Positions 8,373 to 18,391 of a DNA stretch of 64,000 bases are shown here, piece after piece. Under the pieces are notes generated by a model. That model saw nothing but the letters and a program-made list of their open reading frames with translations, was not told the origin of the DNA and ran no database searches. Source of the DNA: Mycobacterium sp. EPa45 (GTDB lineage Bacteria > Actinomycetota > Actinomycetes > Mycobacteriales > Mycobacteriaceae); NCBI RefSeq assembly GCF_001021385.1, contig NZ_CP011773.1:2728001-2792000 (forward strand), in the 5' to 3' direction. Position 1 is the first letter of the stretch, and every line of letters begins with the position of its first letter. A program made the translations under genes and the position numbers.

Positions 8373-9710
8373 GTGTCCGACAGCCTGTTCGATGTGCCCG
8401 GCGACGCCGATGGTGCAGTTCCGGGGGCGCCGGCGTCGGCTCCACTTGCGGTGCGGATGCGTCCGGCGAGCCTGGATGAGGTCGTCGGACAGGAGAACCT
8501 GCTGCGGCAAGGCTCGCCGCTGAGGAGGCTCGTCGAAGGCTCGGGCGCGGCGTCGGTGATTCTCTACGGCCCACCCGGCACCGGCAAGACCACGCTGGCA
8601 TCGCTGGTGTCCCAGGCCACCGGGCGGCGCTTCGAGGCGCTTTCGGCGCTGAGCGCGGGCGTCAAGGAAGTGCGCGCCGTCATCGACAACGCCCGTCGCG
8701 CCGCGGCCTACGGCGAGCAGACCGTGCTCTTCATCGACGAGGTGCACCGCTTCTCCAAAACTCAGCAGGACGCCCTGCTCGCGGCGGTGGAAAACCGGGT
8801 TGTGCTGCTGGTGGCCGCCACCACCGAGAACCCGTCGTTCTCGGTCGTCGCGCCGCTGCTGTCCCGCTCGCTCATCCTGCAGCTGCAGCCGTTGACCGCC
8901 GACAACATTCGCACCGTGGTGCTGCGCGCCATCGAAGACCCCCGTGGGCTGAACGGGGCCGTCATTGTCGACGACGACGCCGTGGATCTGGTGGTGCAAC
9001 TGTCCGCAGGCGACGCCCGCAGGGCATTGACCGCGCTGGAGGTGGCCTCCGAAACAGTGGTGGCAAGCGGCGGCCGTATCACCGTCGAGACCATTGAGCA
9101 GTCGCTGGACAAAGCCGCCGTCCGCTATGACCGTGACGGCGACCAGCACTACGACGTGATCAGTGCGTTCATCAAGTCCATCCGCGGCTCCGACGTCGAC
9201 GCCGCGTTGCACTATCTGGCGCGGATGCTGGTCGCGGGGGAGGACCCCCGATTCGTGGCGCGCCGGCTGATGATCCTCGCCAGTGAGGACATCGGGATGG
9301 CCGACCCGTCGGCATTGCAGACCGCGGTCGCGGCAGCGCAGACGGTCCAGCTGATCGGCATGCCGGAGGCGCAGCTGACGCTCGCGCACGCGACCGTGCA
9401 TCTGGCCACGGCGCCGAAATCCAATGCGGTCACCACCGCGCTCGGCGCCGCGATGAGCGACATTCGCAGCGGTAAGGCGGGTTTGGTGCCGGCCCATCTG
9501 CGCGACGGGCACTACGCGGGGGCGGCCAAGCTCGGCAACGCCGTCGGCTACCGATACCCACATGACGATCCTGACGGCGTTGTGCCGCAACAGTATCCGC
9601 CTGACGAGGTGGTGGGCGTCGACTACTATAAGCCGACCAACCACGGCGCCGAGCGCGAGATCGCCAGCCGCCTTGATAAGTTGCGGGCCATCATCCGCCG
9701 CAAGCGCTGA
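8373..9710 (+). CDS. rarA: Replication-associated recombination protein RarA (MgsA-type AAA ATPase)
   Basis: This 445-residue AAA+ ATPase is related to clamp loaders and acts at stalled replication forks. Visible motifs are [15 protein letters not shown] near the start, Walker [10 protein letters not shown] (about residues 65-73), Walker [10 protein letters not shown] (about 118-126), sensor 1 ATTENPSF and the [10 protein letters not shown] sensor 2 region. The C-terminal oligomerisation domain follows ([61 protein letters not shown]). Length is standard. Its place before the tandem ABM protein, YjbQ and alaS is the mycobacterial order (Rv2559c region). A GTG start is used; the next gene begins 21 bp after it. 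Confidence 0.95.
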   Translation: MSDSLFDVPGDADGAVPGAPASAPLAVRMRPASLDEVVGQENLLRQGSPLRRLVEGSGAASVILYGPPGTGKTTLASLVSQATGRRFEALSALSAGVKEVRAVIDNARRAAAYGEQTVLFIDEVHRFSKTQQDALLAAVENRVVLLVAATTENPSFSVVAPLLSRSLILQLQPLTADNIRTVVLRAIEDPRGLNGAVIVDDDAVDLVVQLSAGDARRALTALEVASETVVASGGRITVETIEQSLDKAAVRYDRDGDQHYDVISAFIKSIRGSDVDAALHYLARMLVAGEDPRFVARRLMILASEDIGMADPSALQTAVAAAQTVQLIGMPEAQLTLAHATVHLATAPKSNAVTTALGAAMSDIRSGKAGLVPAHLRDGHYAGAAKLGNAVGYRYPHDDPDGVVPQQYPPDEVVGVDYYKPTNHGAEREIASRLDKLRAIIRRKR

Positions 9711-9731
9711 TTCCCGAGAGGACGAAAACCC

Positions 9732-10817
9732 ATGTCGGACAAGGTCCCGCCCGCCCGCGTGGTGCGGCTCGTCGAAAACGTGCGAAGCGGGCTGTCACGA
9801 TTGAGCCGGCGCCTGGTGCCGCCCCCGATCGAGATGCTCGAGTTGATGTTGGGAACCTGGGTATCCCAGGCCATCCAGGTGGCGTGCGCACTCGGTGTCG
9901 CCGACGCACTGGCCGACGGTCCGCTACCGGCAGCCACCCTCGCGCAGCGAGTCGGCGCCGACCCCGACGGCGTGGACCGGTTGATGCGGGCACTGGTCAG
10001 CCGCGGCGTGTTCCGCAGGCATCGCGACGGCCGCTACGGGCTCAACGCGCTCGCCGAGACGTTGCAGACCGACGCGGCCGGCTCGTTGCGCGCCGCCGCA
10101 TTGTTCTACGGATCCCGGCAGCAGCGCGAGCACTGGACCCACCTGCTCGACGCGGTCACCACCGGTAAGCCCGTCGTCGAGTCCCTGCGCGGCAAGGAAT
10201 TCTTCGAATATCTCGGCGATGACCACGAATTCGCCGAGTTGTTCAACAACGCGATGACCGGCATCTCGCAAATGACGGTGCAGCCGGTGGTCGCCGGCTA
10301 CGACTTCAGCCGGTACCGGACGATCGTGGACGTTGGCGGCGGCCACGGTCGGCTGCTCGCGGCGATCCTGGCCGCCACCCCGACGGCGCGCGGCGTGCTC
10401 TACGACATGCCCGACGTCGTCGCCGAAGCTCCGAAGCTGCTCGCCGAGTTCGGGCTCACCGAGCGGGTGGACGTTGAGGGCGGCTCGTTCTTCGAGTCGG
10501 TGCCCGGCGGCGGCGATGCCTACGTGCTGAAGCACATCATTCACGATTGGGCCGACGAGCAGGCGCTGGCGATCCTGCGCAATGTCCGGGCCGCGATCAA
10601 GCCGGGGGCGACCCTGCTGCTTCTCGAGTTCGTCATTCCCGATCACGACGGCGACTTCATCGGCAAGTGGGTCGATCTCGAGATGCTGCTGGTCGCCGGC
10701 GGCCGGGAACGCACTGCCGAGCAGTACCGTGCGTTGCTCGCCGAGGCCGGCTTCTCCATGACCGCTGTGGTGGAGACCGCAGCCCCGATCAGCGTCGTGG
10801 AGGCGAGACCGGTCTGA
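9732..10817 (+). CDS. SAM-dependent O-methyltransferase (family 2 type)
   Basis: The 361-residue protein has two parts. The N-terminal one is a dimerisation winged helix (about residues 30-100: WVSQAIQVACALGVADALADG, later GVDRLMRALVSRGVFRRHRDGRYGLN). The C-terminal one is a Rossmann-type methyltransferase domain whose SAM motif is IVDVGGGHGRLL (about 198-209). The later YVLKHIIHDWADEQALAILRNVR is the typical catalytic-His region of plant-type O-methyltransferases; the His in IIHDW is in the position of the base. It would methylate a hydroxyl or phenol of an unknown small molecule. It follows rarA by 21 bp with an AGAGG-like ribosome-binding site. Confidence 0.9.
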   Translation: MSDKVPPARVVRLVENVRSGLSRLSRRLVPPPIEMLELMLGTWVSQAIQVACALGVADALADGPLPAATLAQRVGADPDGVDRLMRALVSRGVFRRHRDGRYGLNALAETLQTDAAGSLRAAALFYGSRQQREHWTHLLDAVTTGKPVVESLRGKEFFEYLGDDHEFAELFNNAMTGISQMTVQPVVAGYDFSRYRTIVDVGGGHGRLLAAILAATPTARGVLYDMPDVVAEAPKLLAEFGLTERVDVEGGSFFESVPGGGDAYVLKHIIHDWADEQALAILRNVRAAIKPGATLLLLEFVIPDHDGDFIGKWVDLEMLLVAGGRERTAEQYRALLAEAGFSMTAVVETAAPISVVEARPV

Positions 10818-11451
10818 CGTCGCCACGGGCGGATTGTGCGCGCCGGCGGATGCCACGCAGCATTCCGCGCTCCATCACGAAATGCACAATGTCGAAAGCG
10901 CTCTGTCCCACCGAACCGCCACTGCCGCGCGCCAGCAGCCGGGTCTGTCGTCCCTGCGGGATCAGGTAGAAAGCCCACGAGCCGGATGCCTTCTCACCGC
11001 GGAGCACCCGCTGGTAGTCCGGCGGCGACATCAGCACCAGATGCGACATCGGTTCGACTTCCGCGACGACCTGTCGGCCGGCATGGCCATAGCGCTGCGC
11101 CAGCCACACGGTGTCGCCGGCCTGCAACTTTTGCCATTGCGGGTGAATGACGTCGGCATTCCTTATTCGCGCACCGACCAGCCGTTCGAGGACGTCGTAA
11201 CTGTAGAAACCGCCGCGATCCTCGCCGATCTGGACCAGCCAGGGCCAGACCTCCTCGACGGGGGCATCGATGGTGATGGCGCGAGTCGTGCGGCGTCCCG
11301 GTGACACCAGACTGTCTCCCGGAAGCTCCGCGGCGACCTCCTGGGCCGTGGCTCCCCAGGTGTAAATCTTCGGCCGCATCACCCAGCGGTACACCCCGGC
11401 GATGCCGGCCAGCGCCATTCCCGCCGCCAAGGCCGGTCTCTGCTTGCCCAT
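10789..11451 (-). CDS. SRPBCC family membrane-anchored protein
   Basis: This 220-residue protein has a short N-terminal hydrophobic segment (LAAGMALAGIAGVYRWV) and a START/SRPBCC ligand-binding domain. The domain opens with TRAITIDAPVEEVWPWLVQIGEDRGGFYSYDVLERL, the signature of a large actinobacterial subgroup, and contains GDTVWLAQRYG and VLMSPPDYQRVL. Its function is unknown; the fold binds hydrophobic ligands. The end is basic (RGIRRRAQSARGDVRPVSPPRR). Its last 29 bp overlap the end of the convergent O-methyltransferase gene. Confidence 0.8.
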   Translation of the reverse strand: MGKQRPALAAGMALAGIAGVYRWVMRPKIYTWGATAQEVAAELPGDSLVSPGRRTTRAITIDAPVEEVWPWLVQIGEDRGGFYSYDVLERLVGARIRNADVIHPQWQKLQAGDTVWLAQRYGHAGRQVVAEVEPMSHLVLMSPPDYQRVLRGEKASGSWAFYLIPQGRQTRLLARGSGGSVGQSAFDIVHFVMERGMLRGIRRRAQSARGDVRPVSPPRR

Positions 11452-11507
11452 GATCCGAGAAGCTAGCGCCGGCCCGGGCCCATGGGGCAGAGCCTTAAGT
11501 CACCCCT

Positions 11508-12128
11508 CTAGGCCATTTCCGGCACTCGCAGCCGCGCGATCGCCAGGTCGAATTCGCCCACATCAAGCTGATCGGCACCCAGATCCCGCAGTAAAGCGGT
11601 CCGCAATGACCTGGCCGCGTCGCGGCTGCGCTCCATCGCGTCCCTGCTGTCGTAGGTCGTCGACACCACCGCCCGACCCGAGTCCCTGTCACACATCATG
11701 CTGGTGCTGCAGAACCCGTCGAGCTGCTCGATCTCCGGTAGCACGGTCGTCTTGTAGAACTCGACGGCCTGGTCGAACTGGTCGGGCCTCATCTGAAGCC
11801 ACGTGGCGCGGACGCAGGCGCCCTCACCAGAGCGGTGATCGCGGTGCAGCGCCGCGATCTGCCATTCGTCCACCGTTGCGGTGGCTCCGAGGACCTGGGC
11901 GGCCCGGTCGCGAAACAGCCGGACCTCCGAGGAGCTGGCCTGCATTGCGGTGCTGTCCTCCCAGGCGGTGGTGACGATGCACCGGCCCGATTCACGGTCG
12001 GTCAGAAGTGACATGCCCACACATCCGGTCATGCCCTGCAACGCCGGCATCACCTCGTCGCGGAACACCGCGATTCCGGCCTCAACGGATTCCGGGCGCG
12101 CGGCAAACGTAGTAGAGCGTGCGTGCAC
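11508..12128 (-). CDS. Tandem ABM-like domain protein (Rv2557/Rv2558 type)
   Basis: From GTG 12128 the product has about 206 residues. Two similar halves each look like an antibiotic-biosynthesis-monooxygenase (ferredoxin-like) domain. The first runs from [29 protein letters not shown] to CIVTTAWED; the second from [29 protein letters not shown] to AVVSTTYDS. The GRCIV/GRAVV strands at matching places show the internal duplication. The position, between rarA and the YjbQ gene before alaS, and the content match the M. tuberculosis pair Rv2557 and Rv2558, reported as starvation-induced; here there is one gene, not two. The frame is open to 12212, so the start is somewhat uncertain. Function is unknown. 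Confidence 0.75.
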   Translation of the reverse strand: MHARSTTFAARPESVEAGIAVFRDEVMPALQGMTGCVGMSLLTDRESGRCIVTTAWEDSTAMQASSSEVRLFRDRAAQVLGATATVDEWQIAALHRDHRSGEGACVRATWLQMRPDQFDQAVEFYKTTVLPEIEQLDGFCSTSMMCDRDSGRAVVSTTYDSRDAMERSRDAARSLRTALLRDLGADQLDVGEFDLAIARLRVPEMA

Positions 12129-12230
12129 TCCTCCACCCCCTTCGACTCGGGGCAGCGCCCCGGTGGCGCCACCGGCACTGTTCACCTTCCTCCACCCGAT
12201 ATGAGCTCGCACCGGTTTCGCCGAGGTCCG

Positions 12231-12247
12231 TAGGCTTGGGATTTGTG
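12231..12247 (+). promoter_or_regulatory. Candidate leaderless promoter for the YjbQ gene
   Basis: A TANNNT-type -10, TAGGCT (12231-12236), ends 8 bp before the GTG at 12245. Transcription would therefore start at or next to the start codon. No ribosome-binding site is seen, which fits a leaderless mRNA, common in mycobacteria. Confidence 0.45.
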
Positions 12248-12646
12248 GATACCGACGTGCTCGACATCGACAGCTCGCGGCGGCGGATCGTCGACCTCAC
12301 CGACGAGGCGCGGTCGTTCTGCCGTGGCCGCGGTGACGGACTTCTCAACGTGTTCGTTCCGCACGCCACCGCCGGCGTGGCGGTCATCGAGACCGGAGCC
12401 GGCTCCGACGACGACCTGCTCGACACCCTCGAACGCCTGCTGCCGCGCGACGAGCGCTACCGGCACTCGCACGGTTCGCCGGGGCACGGGGCCGATCACG
12501 TCATGCCGGCGATCGTCGCGCCGTCGGTGACGGTCCCGGTGGCCGACGGCAAGCCGTTGCTGGGCACCTGGCAGAGCATCGTGCTGGTCGACCTGAACCG
12601 GGACAATCCGCGCAGATCGGTTCGGCTGAGCTTCGTCGGCGGCTGA
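12245..12646 (+). CDS. YjbQ family protein (secondary thiamine-phosphate synthase-like)
   Basis: From GTG 12245 the protein has 133 residues, the usual length of the YjbQ/UPF0047 family. Family motifs are [18 protein letters not shown] near residue 45, the [18 protein letters not shown] region with clustered His for metal or phosphate binding (about 78-95), and [13 protein letters not shown] near the end. Some members have weak thiamine-phosphate synthase activity, but the physiological role is unsettled. The upstream frame is open, but the family length and the promoter element just before 12245 support this start. It lies before alaS, as Rv2556c does in M. tuberculosis. Confidence 0.9.
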   Translation: MDTDVLDIDSSRRRIVDLTDEARSFCRGRGDGLLNVFVPHATAGVAVIETGAGSDDDLLDTLERLLPRDERYRHSHGSPGHGADHVMPAIVAPSVTVPVADGKPLLGTWQSIVLVDLNRDNPRRSVRLSFVGG

Positions 12647-12662
12647 CGCCAAACGCGCCCGG

Positions 12663-12699
12663 TAATGTGGTGCGGTCGAAGCGTCCGTCGAGCCGCACC
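12663..12699 (+). promoter_or_regulatory. alaS promoter region with long inverted repeat
   Basis: A possible -10, TAATGT (12663-12668), is followed at once by an inverted repeat. The outer arms GGTGCGG (12669-12675) and CCGCACC (12693-12699) are perfect. The inner arms TCGA (12676-12679) and TCGA (12688-12691) extend the stem with one bulged G, leaving an 8-base loop. The predicted transcription start, about 12674-12676, falls inside the left arm. It may be an operator flanking the start or, if transcription begins earlier, a leader hairpin before the alaS ribosome-binding site (AAGGA, near 12708). Confidence 0.5.
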
Positions 12700-12719
12700 T
12701 AAGAACGCAAGGAAACCCA

Positions 12720-15428
12720 GTGCAGACACACGAGATCAGGAAGCGATTCCTGGATCACTTCGTGCAAGCAGGCCACACCGAGGTGCCGAGTGCCTCGGTG
12801 ATCCTCGATGACCCGAACCTGCTGTTCGTCAACGCGGGCATGGTGCAGTTCGTGCCGTTCTTCCTCGGGCAGCGCACCCCGCCGTACGCGACGGCCACCA
12901 GCATCCAGAAGTGCATCCGCACGCCCGACATCGACGAGGTCGGGATCACCACCCGTCACAACACCTTCTTTCAGATGGCGGGCAACTTCTCGTTCGGCGA
13001 CTATTTCAAGCGCGGGGCGATCGAGCTGGCGTGGACGCTGCTGACCAAGCCGGTCGAGCAGGGTGGCTACGGGTTCGATCCGGAACGGTTGTGGGCGACG
13101 GTCTTCTACGACGACGACGAGGCCGTGCAGCTGTGGCAGGAGGTCGCCGGCCTGCCGATCGAGCGGATCCAGCGTCGCGGCATGGCCGACAACTACTGGT
13201 CGATGGGCATCCCCGGCCCCTGCGGGCCGTGCTCGGAGATCTACTACGACCGCGGACCCGAGTACGGCGTCGAGGGCGGCCCGGAAGCCGACGAGAACCG
13301 CTTCATCGAGATCTGGAATCTCGTGTTCATGCAGAACGAGCGCGGCGAGGGCACCAGCAAGGACGACTTCGAGATTCTGGGGCCGTTGCCGCGCAAGAAC
13401 ATCGACACCGGCATGGGTGTGGAGCGCATCGCCTGTCTGCTCCAGAACGTGGACAACGTCTACGAGACCGACCTGCTGCGCCCCGTCATCGACAAGGTGG
13501 CGCAATACGCGCCCCGCGGGTACGGCCAGGGTTCACACGACGACGATGTCCGCTACCGGGTGATCGCCGACCACAGCCGCACCGCGGCGATCATCATCGG
13601 CGACGGCGTCACCCCCGGCAACGAGGGGCGCGGCTACGTGCTGCGCCGGCTGCTGCGGCGCATCATTCGCGCCGCCAAGCTGCTCGGTGTCGAACAGCCG
13701 ATCATGGCGGAGTTGATGGTCACCGTGCGCGACGCGATGGGTCCGTCGTATCCGGAACTGGCGAGCGATTTCGACCGGATCCAGCGCATCGCGGTGGCCG
13801 AGGAGACCGCGTTCAACCGGACGCTGGCGTCGGGCTCGAAATTGTTCGAAGAGGCCGCTGCCGCAACAAAATCCGCAGGCAAGAGCGTGCTGGGCGGCTC
13901 GGAAGCGTTCACCCTGCACGACACCTACGGGTTCCCGATCGAGCTGACGCTGGAGATGGCGGCCGAGGCCGGACTGAGTGTCGACGAGCTCGGTTTCCGT
14001 GAGCTGATGGCCGAGCAGCGCCGCCGCGCCAAGGCGGATGCCGCGGCCCGCAAGCACGCCCACGCCGACCTGTCGGCATTCCGCGAGCTGGTCGACGCCG
14101 GGCCGACGGAGTTCACTGGCTTCGACGAATTGACCTCTGAGGCAAAGGTTCTCGGTATCTTCGTCGACGGCAAGCGGGTGCCGGTGGTTGCACATCATCC
14201 GCGCGTGCATTCCGAAACGCCGCCCCCGGAGCGCGTCGAGATCGTGCTGGACCGTACCCCGCTCTACGCCGAGTCCGGCGGACAGATCGCCGATGCCGGC
14301 TGGATCAGCGGCACGGGCGGCAGCGGTGCGGCCAAGGCAGCCGTCACCGATGTGCAGAAGATCGCCAAGACGCTGTGGGTGCACCGGGTCAACGTCGAGT
14401 CCGGCGAGTTCGTCGAGGGCGACACCGTCACCGCCGCTGTTGACCCGCAGTGGCGCCACGGCGCCACCCAGGGCCACTCCGGCACTCACATGGTGCACGC
14501 CGCACTGCGACAGGTGTTGGGGCCCAACGCCGTCCAGGCGGGTTCGCTGAATCGTCCGGGTTATCTGCGGTTCGACTTCAACTACCAGGGTTCGTTGAGC
14601 GACGAGCAGCGGGCTCAGGTCGAGGAAGTCACCAACGAGGCTGTACAGGCGGACTTCGAGGTGCACACCTTCAACGAGAAGCTGGAGAAAGCCAAGGCGA
14701 TGGGCGCCATGGCGATGTTCGGCGAGTCGTACCCCGACGAGGTCCGGGTGGTCGAGATCGGCGGGCCGTTCTCGCTGGAACTCTGCGGCGGCACCCACGT
14801 GCACAACTCGGCGCAGATCGGTCCGGTCACGATCCTCGGTGAGTCGTCGGTCGGCTCCGGGGTGCGCCGCGTCGAGGCCTACGTCGGACTGGACTCGTTC
14901 CGCCACCTCGCCAAGGAACGCGCGCTGATGGCCGGTCTGGCCTCGTCGCTGAAGGTGCCCTCCGACGAGGTGCCGGCCCGGGTGGCCACCCTCGTCGAGA
15001 AGCTCAAGGCCGCCGAGAAGGAACTCGACCGGGTCCGGCTGGCCACCGCACGCGCTGCCGCGGCGAACGCCGCCGCGGGAGCAGAGCAGGTGGGTAAGGT
15101 CCGTCTCGTGGCGCAGCGGATGTCGGCCGGGATGAACGCCGGTGATCTGCGCTCCCTGGTCGGCGACATCCGCGGCAAGATGGGCTCTGAGCCCGCGGTG
15201 GTGGTGCTCATCAGCGAAGGTGACGAAGGAACGGTTCCGTTCGTGGTCGCCACCAACCCGGCTGCGCAGGACGCGGGGCTCCGCGCCAACGACCTGATCA
15301 AGCAGATTGCGTCGGCGGTCGACGGGCGAGGCGGCGGCAAGGCTGATCTGGCGCAGGGATCCGGGAAGAACCCGGCTGGAATCGATGCGGCACTGGGGGC
15401 GGTTCGCGCAGAGATCGCGCGGAGCTAG
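12720..15428 (+). CDS. alaS: Alanyl-tRNA synthetase
   Basis: This cytoplasmic enzyme of 902 residues, a normal length, charges tRNA-Ala. The class II catalytic core is at the N terminus ([50 protein letters not shown]). The tRNA-recognition region comes next ([36 protein letters not shown]). The editing domain has the zinc ligands HSGTH (about residues 586-590) and CGGTH (about 688-692). The C-terminal oligomerisation/C-Ala domain ends at [12 protein letters not shown] and [10 protein letters not shown]. The GTG start has AAGGA about 9 nt upstream. It heads the run alaS-ruvX-mltG-aroE-prepilin peptidase. Confidence 0.98.
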   Translation: MQTHEIRKRFLDHFVQAGHTEVPSASVILDDPNLLFVNAGMVQFVPFFLGQRTPPYATATSIQKCIRTPDIDEVGITTRHNTFFQMAGNFSFGDYFKRGAIELAWTLLTKPVEQGGYGFDPERLWATVFYDDDEAVQLWQEVAGLPIERIQRRGMADNYWSMGIPGPCGPCSEIYYDRGPEYGVEGGPEADENRFIEIWNLVFMQNERGEGTSKDDFEILGPLPRKNIDTGMGVERIACLLQNVDNVYETDLLRPVIDKVAQYAPRGYGQGSHDDDVRYRVIADHSRTAAIIIGDGVTPGNEGRGYVLRRLLRRIIRAAKLLGVEQPIMAELMVTVRDAMGPSYPELASDFDRIQRIAVAEETAFNRTLASGSKLFEEAAAATKSAGKSVLGGSEAFTLHDTYGFPIELTLEMAAEAGLSVDELGFRELMAEQRRRAKADAAARKHAHADLSAFRELVDAGPTEFTGFDELTSEAKVLGIFVDGKRVPVVAHHPRVHSETPPPERVEIVLDRTPLYAESGGQIADAGWISGTGGSGAAKAAVTDVQKIAKTLWVHRVNVESGEFVEGDTVTAAVDPQWRHGATQGHSGTHMVHAALRQVLGPNAVQAGSLNRPGYLRFDFNYQGSLSDEQRAQVEEVTNEAVQADFEVHTFNEKLEKAKAMGAMAMFGESYPDEVRVVEIGGPFSLELCGGTHVHNSAQIGPVTILGESSVGSGVRRVEAYVGLDSFRHLAKERALMAGLASSLKVPSDEVPARVATLVEKLKAAEKELDRVRLATARAAAANAAAGAEQVGKVRLVAQRMSAGMNAGDLRSLVGDIRGKMGSEPAVVVLISEGDEGTVPFVVATNPAAQDAGLRANDLIKQIASAVDGRGGGKADLAQGSGKNPAGIDAALGAVRAEIARS

Positions 15429-15433
15429 CGTCC

Positions 15434-15931
15434 GTGCTCTCCGCACAGAACCGTGTGCCCGACCGGCCCGGCGCAGACGATCCCGGGCGCGGGCGTCGGC
15501 TCGGTGTCGACGTGGGCACGGTGCGGATCGGCGTGGCCCTCAGCGACCCGGACGGCATCCTGGCCACCCCGGTGGAGACGGTGCGGCGGGAACGGACCGG
15601 CAAGCATCTGCGGCGGCTCGCCGCCCTGGTCGCTGAACATGACATCGTCGAGGTGGTGGTCGGACTGCCCCGCACGCTCGCCGACCGGGCCGGAACATCG
15701 GCTCAGGACGCGGTCGAGGTGGCCGATGCGCTGGCCGAGCGGATCGCGCCGGTGCCGGTGCGGCTGGCCGACGAACGATTGACGACGGTGGTCGCCCAGC
15801 GGTCGTTGCGGGAGGCCGGCGTGCGGGCCAAGTCCCAGCGCGGGGTGATCGACCAGGCCGCCGCGGTGGGCATCCTCCAGGGCTGGCTTGACCAGCGCCG
15901 CGCCATAGCTGCAGGGAGCGACGATGTCTGA
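15434..15931 (+). CDS. ruvX: Putative Holliday junction resolvase / pre-16S rRNA nuclease RuvX (YqgF)
   Basis: The 165-residue protein has an RNase H-like fold. The first acidic residue is in [19 protein letters not shown] (about residues 23-41), the second region is [18 protein letters not shown], then [21 protein letters not shown], and the final Asp in [17 protein letters not shown]. YqgF proteins process the 5' end of 16S rRNA in E. coli and were earlier proposed as Holliday junction resolvases. It starts 5 bp after alaS and overlaps mltG by 8 bp, so the three are co-transcribed. Confidence 0.95.
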   Translation: MLSAQNRVPDRPGADDPGRGRRLGVDVGTVRIGVALSDPDGILATPVETVRRERTGKHLRRLAALVAEHDIVEVVVGLPRTLADRAGTSAQDAVEVADALAERIAPVPVRLADERLTTVVAQRSLREAGVRAKSQRGVIDQAAAVGILQGWLDQRRAIAAGSDDV

Positions 15932-17153
15932 CGACTACGACGATCGCTCGGGACCGGTGGCGGTCGGTCCGCCGCGGGGCAAGATGAGCCGCCTGGAACG
16001 GGTCCGCGCCAAGCGAAACCGCAACCGGCGCAGGATGATCGGGGCCGCGGCAGCGGCCCTGCTGGTTGTGATCGTGGTGGCCGCGGTGTACCTGGGCGCC
16101 AAGCTGTTCAGCGGCGACAGCGGGTATGCGGGCGAGGGTAAGGACGACGTCGTCATCCAGGTCCACGATGGCGATTCCACCACCCAGATCGGCCAGACGC
16201 TGCGCGACAAGAACGTCATCTCCAACATCAAGGGATTCGTCGACGCGGCCAAGAACAATGACGCGATCGCCGCGATCCAGCCCGGCTATTACACGGTGCG
16301 CACCGAGATGTCGGCGTCGGCTGCGGTGGACCGGCTGGCTGACCCACACAACCGGGTGGGCAAGCTGGTGATTCCGGAGGGCCGGCAGCTCGACGACATC
16401 ACCGAGGTCGGTTCGGGCAAGGTCACCGACGGGATCTTCACCCTGATCTCCAAGTCCACCTGCGTCCCGGCCAACGGTCAGCAGAAGTGCGTCTCGGCCG
16501 AGGATCTGCGCCGCGTGGCCGAGCAGGCGCCGCCCGCGTCGTTGAACGTGCCGGAGTGGGCGACCCAACCGGTGACCTCGCTCGGCAAGAACCATCGCCG
16601 GCTCGAGGGGCTCATCGCGCCGGGCACCTGGAACGTCGACCCGGCGGCGTCGCCGCAGGAGATTGTCGCCAAGCTGGTCGGCCAGAGTGCCGATCACTAC
16701 GTCGGCGTGGGGCTGCTGGACACCGCCGCGGCGATGCGGATGTCGCCCTACCAGATCCTGATCGTCGGCTCGCTGGTGCAGCGCGAGGCCAAGCCTCATG
16801 ACTTCGCGAAGGTCGCTCGGGTGATCTACAACCGGCTGGCCGTGCCGCAGAAGCTGGAATTCGATTCGACGGTGAACTATCCGCTGGACCGCCAGGAAGT
16901 GGCCACCACCGACGCCGACCGCGCGCAGGTCACACCGTGGAACACCTATGCGATGGAGGGCCTGCCGGCCACGCCGATCTGCTCACCCGGCCAGGACTCG
17001 TTGGCAGCGGCCGAGCGGCCCGAGCCCGGTGACTGGCTGTACTTCGTCACGGTGGACACCGAGGGGACCACCTTGTTCACCCGCGATTATCAGCAGCATC
17101 TGGCGAATATCGAGCTGGCCAAGCGCAACGGCGTGCTCGATTCCGCACGCTGA
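15924..17153 (+). CDS. mltG: Endolytic transglycosylase MltG
   Basis: This 409-residue membrane protein cuts nascent peptidoglycan strands and terminates glycan synthesis. A cytoplasmic basic N terminus ([17 protein letters not shown]) precedes one transmembrane helix (about residues 34-56), then a LysM-like segment ([19 protein letters not shown]) and the YceG domain. The catalytic Glu is in [22 protein letters not shown] (about residue 290). [24 protein letters not shown] is the conserved substrate-site segment, and the end ([25 protein letters not shown]) is typical. It overlaps ruvX at its start, and its stop codon overlaps the aroE start (TGATG). Confidence 0.96.
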   Translation: MSDDYDDRSGPVAVGPPRGKMSRLERVRAKRNRNRRRMIGAAAAALLVVIVVAAVYLGAKLFSGDSGYAGEGKDDVVIQVHDGDSTTQIGQTLRDKNVISNIKGFVDAAKNNDAIAAIQPGYYTVRTEMSASAAVDRLADPHNRVGKLVIPEGRQLDDITEVGSGKVTDGIFTLISKSTCVPANGQQKCVSAEDLRRVAEQAPPASLNVPEWATQPVTSLGKNHRRLEGLIAPGTWNVDPAASPQEIVAKLVGQSADHYVGVGLLDTAAAMRMSPYQILIVGSLVQREAKPHDFAKVARVIYNRLAVPQKLEFDSTVNYPLDRQEVATTDADRAQVTPWNTYAMEGLPATPICSPGQDSLAAAERPEPGDWLYFVTVDTEGTTLFTRDYQQHLANIELAKRNGVLDSAR

Positions 17154-17953
17154 TGACTGCGCGTCGGGCGGCGGTGCTCGGGTCGCCCGTTGCGCATTCC
17201 AAGTCGCCGCAGCTGCATCTGACGGCCTATCGCGCGCTCGGGCTGACGGACTGGACCTATGAGCGCATCGAGTGCACTGCTGACGAGTTGCCCCCTCTGG
17301 TAAAGGGTTTCGGCCCGGAATGGGTCGGGGTGTCGGTGACCATGCCAGGGAAGTTCGCCGCCCTGCAGGTCGCCGACGAGCACACCGAACGCGCTGAGCT
17401 GGTCGGCTCGGCCAACACTCTGGTGCGGACCGGCCGCGGCTGGCGCGCCGACAACACCGACATCGACGGGGTCGCCGGCGCGCTGGACCACGTCCGCCAT
17501 CTGCGGCGCGCGATCGTGCTGGGCTCGGGCGGAACCGCGCCCGCTGCGGTGGTGGCACTGGCCGACCTCGGCGTAACCGAAGTCACGATCGTCGCCCGCA
17601 ACCGGGACAAAGCCGCGCGGCTGCTGGAGCTGGGTCGCGCGGTCGACATCACTGCTGAGTACTGCGACCTCACCGACGCCGGGCTGCCCGAGGTGGTGGC
17701 CACCGCCGACGTCCTGGTGAGCACCATTCCCGCCGACGCCGCGTCCGCCTACGCCGGCGTTTTCGCGGGTGTGCCGGTGTTGCTGGACGCGATCTACGAT
17801 CCGTGGCCCACTGCGCTGGCCGCGGCTGTGCAGGACGCCGGCGGTGAGGTGATCAGTGGTGTGCAGATGCTGCTGAACCAGGCGTTCAGTCAGGTCGAAC
17901 AATTCACAGGGCGACCGGCGCCGCGAGAGCAGATGGCGGCCGCGCTGGGTTAA
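17153..17953 (+). CDS. aroE: Shikimate dehydrogenase (NADP+)
   Basis: This enzyme reduces 3-dehydroshikimate to shikimate. The 266 residues show the shikimate-binding SPVAHSKSPQLH (about 10-21), VTMPGKF with the catalytic Lys (about 62-68), NTDIDGVAGAL with the catalytic Asp (about 101-111), the dinucleotide motif GSGGTAPAAV (about 124-133), and QVEQFTGRPAP near the end. Its start shares one base with the mltG stop. The remaining chorismate genes aroC-K-B-Q lie 6 kb further on, separated by the MoxR/VWA operon on the other strand. Confidence 0.95.
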   Translation: MTARRAAVLGSPVAHSKSPQLHLTAYRALGLTDWTYERIECTADELPPLVKGFGPEWVGVSVTMPGKFAALQVADEHTERAELVGSANTLVRTGRGWRADNTDIDGVAGALDHVRHLRRAIVLGSGGTAPAAVVALADLGVTEVTIVARNRDKAARLLELGRAVDITAEYCDLTDAGLPEVVATADVLVSTIPADAASAYAGVFAGVPVLLDAIYDPWPTALAAAVQDAGGEVISGVQMLLNQAFSQVEQFTGRPAPREQMAAALG

Positions 17954-17962
17954 CGTCCGCGC

Positions 17963-18391
17963 ATGCGGGTTGCTGTGGTGGGGATCGTGCTGGCGTGGGC
18001 GATGGCCTTAACGGTGTTCGACGTCCGCCAGCGGCGGCTGCCCAACTCCTTGACGCTGCCTGGCGCCGTCGCGGTGTTGGGTGTGGCGACCGTATGCGGC
18101 CGCGGCCTGCCGGCGCTGGCGGGTGCGCTGGGCCTGGCGGCGCTGTATTTGGTTGTCCACCTTGTCGTTCCGGGTGGAATGGGGGCCGGTGATGTGAAGC
18201 TGGCACTTGCTGTCGGCGGGCTGACGGGCGTGTTCGGGCCGGACGTGTGGCTGCTGGCCGCGCTGGGCGCGCCGGTACTCACCGCGATGATGGCCACCGT
18301 CATCGCCGTTCGGCATCGGACGGCGACGGTGCCGCACGGACCGTCGATGTGTCTGGCGAGTCTGGCCGCGGCGGCGCTGGTGCTGTTCTGA
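17963..18391 (+). CDS. Prepilin peptidase, A24 family (peptidase domain only)
   Basis: This 142-residue membrane aspartyl protease consists almost entirely of hydrophobic helices. The two catalytic Asp are visible: the first in VFDVRQRRLPN (about residue 20), the second in the GAGDVK motif (about 75). The N-terminal methyltransferase domain of PilD is missing, as in other actinobacterial TadV/CpaA-like forms. It begins 9 bp after aroE, as Rv2551c follows Rv2552c in M. tuberculosis. No pilin or secretion ATPase genes lie in the window, so its substrate must be encoded elsewhere. It ends directly against the convergent proline-rich protein gene. Confidence 0.88.
   Translation: MRVAVVGIVLAWAMALTVFDVRQRRLPNSLTLPGAVAVLGVATVCGRGLPALAGALGLAALYLVVHLVVPGGMGAGDVKLALAVGGLTGVFGPDVWLLAALGAPVLTAMMATVIAVRHRTATVPHGPSMCLASLAAAALVLF

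Noticed and set aside
12647..12719. T-box leader before alaS
   Set aside because: The 73-bp gap is too short, and no T-box core sequence or terminator/antiterminator pair is present; only the palindrome remains.
13533..15446. Open frame of 637 codons on the minus strand
   Set aside because: It is antisense to alaS and has no recognisable domain; the alaS frame explains the region.
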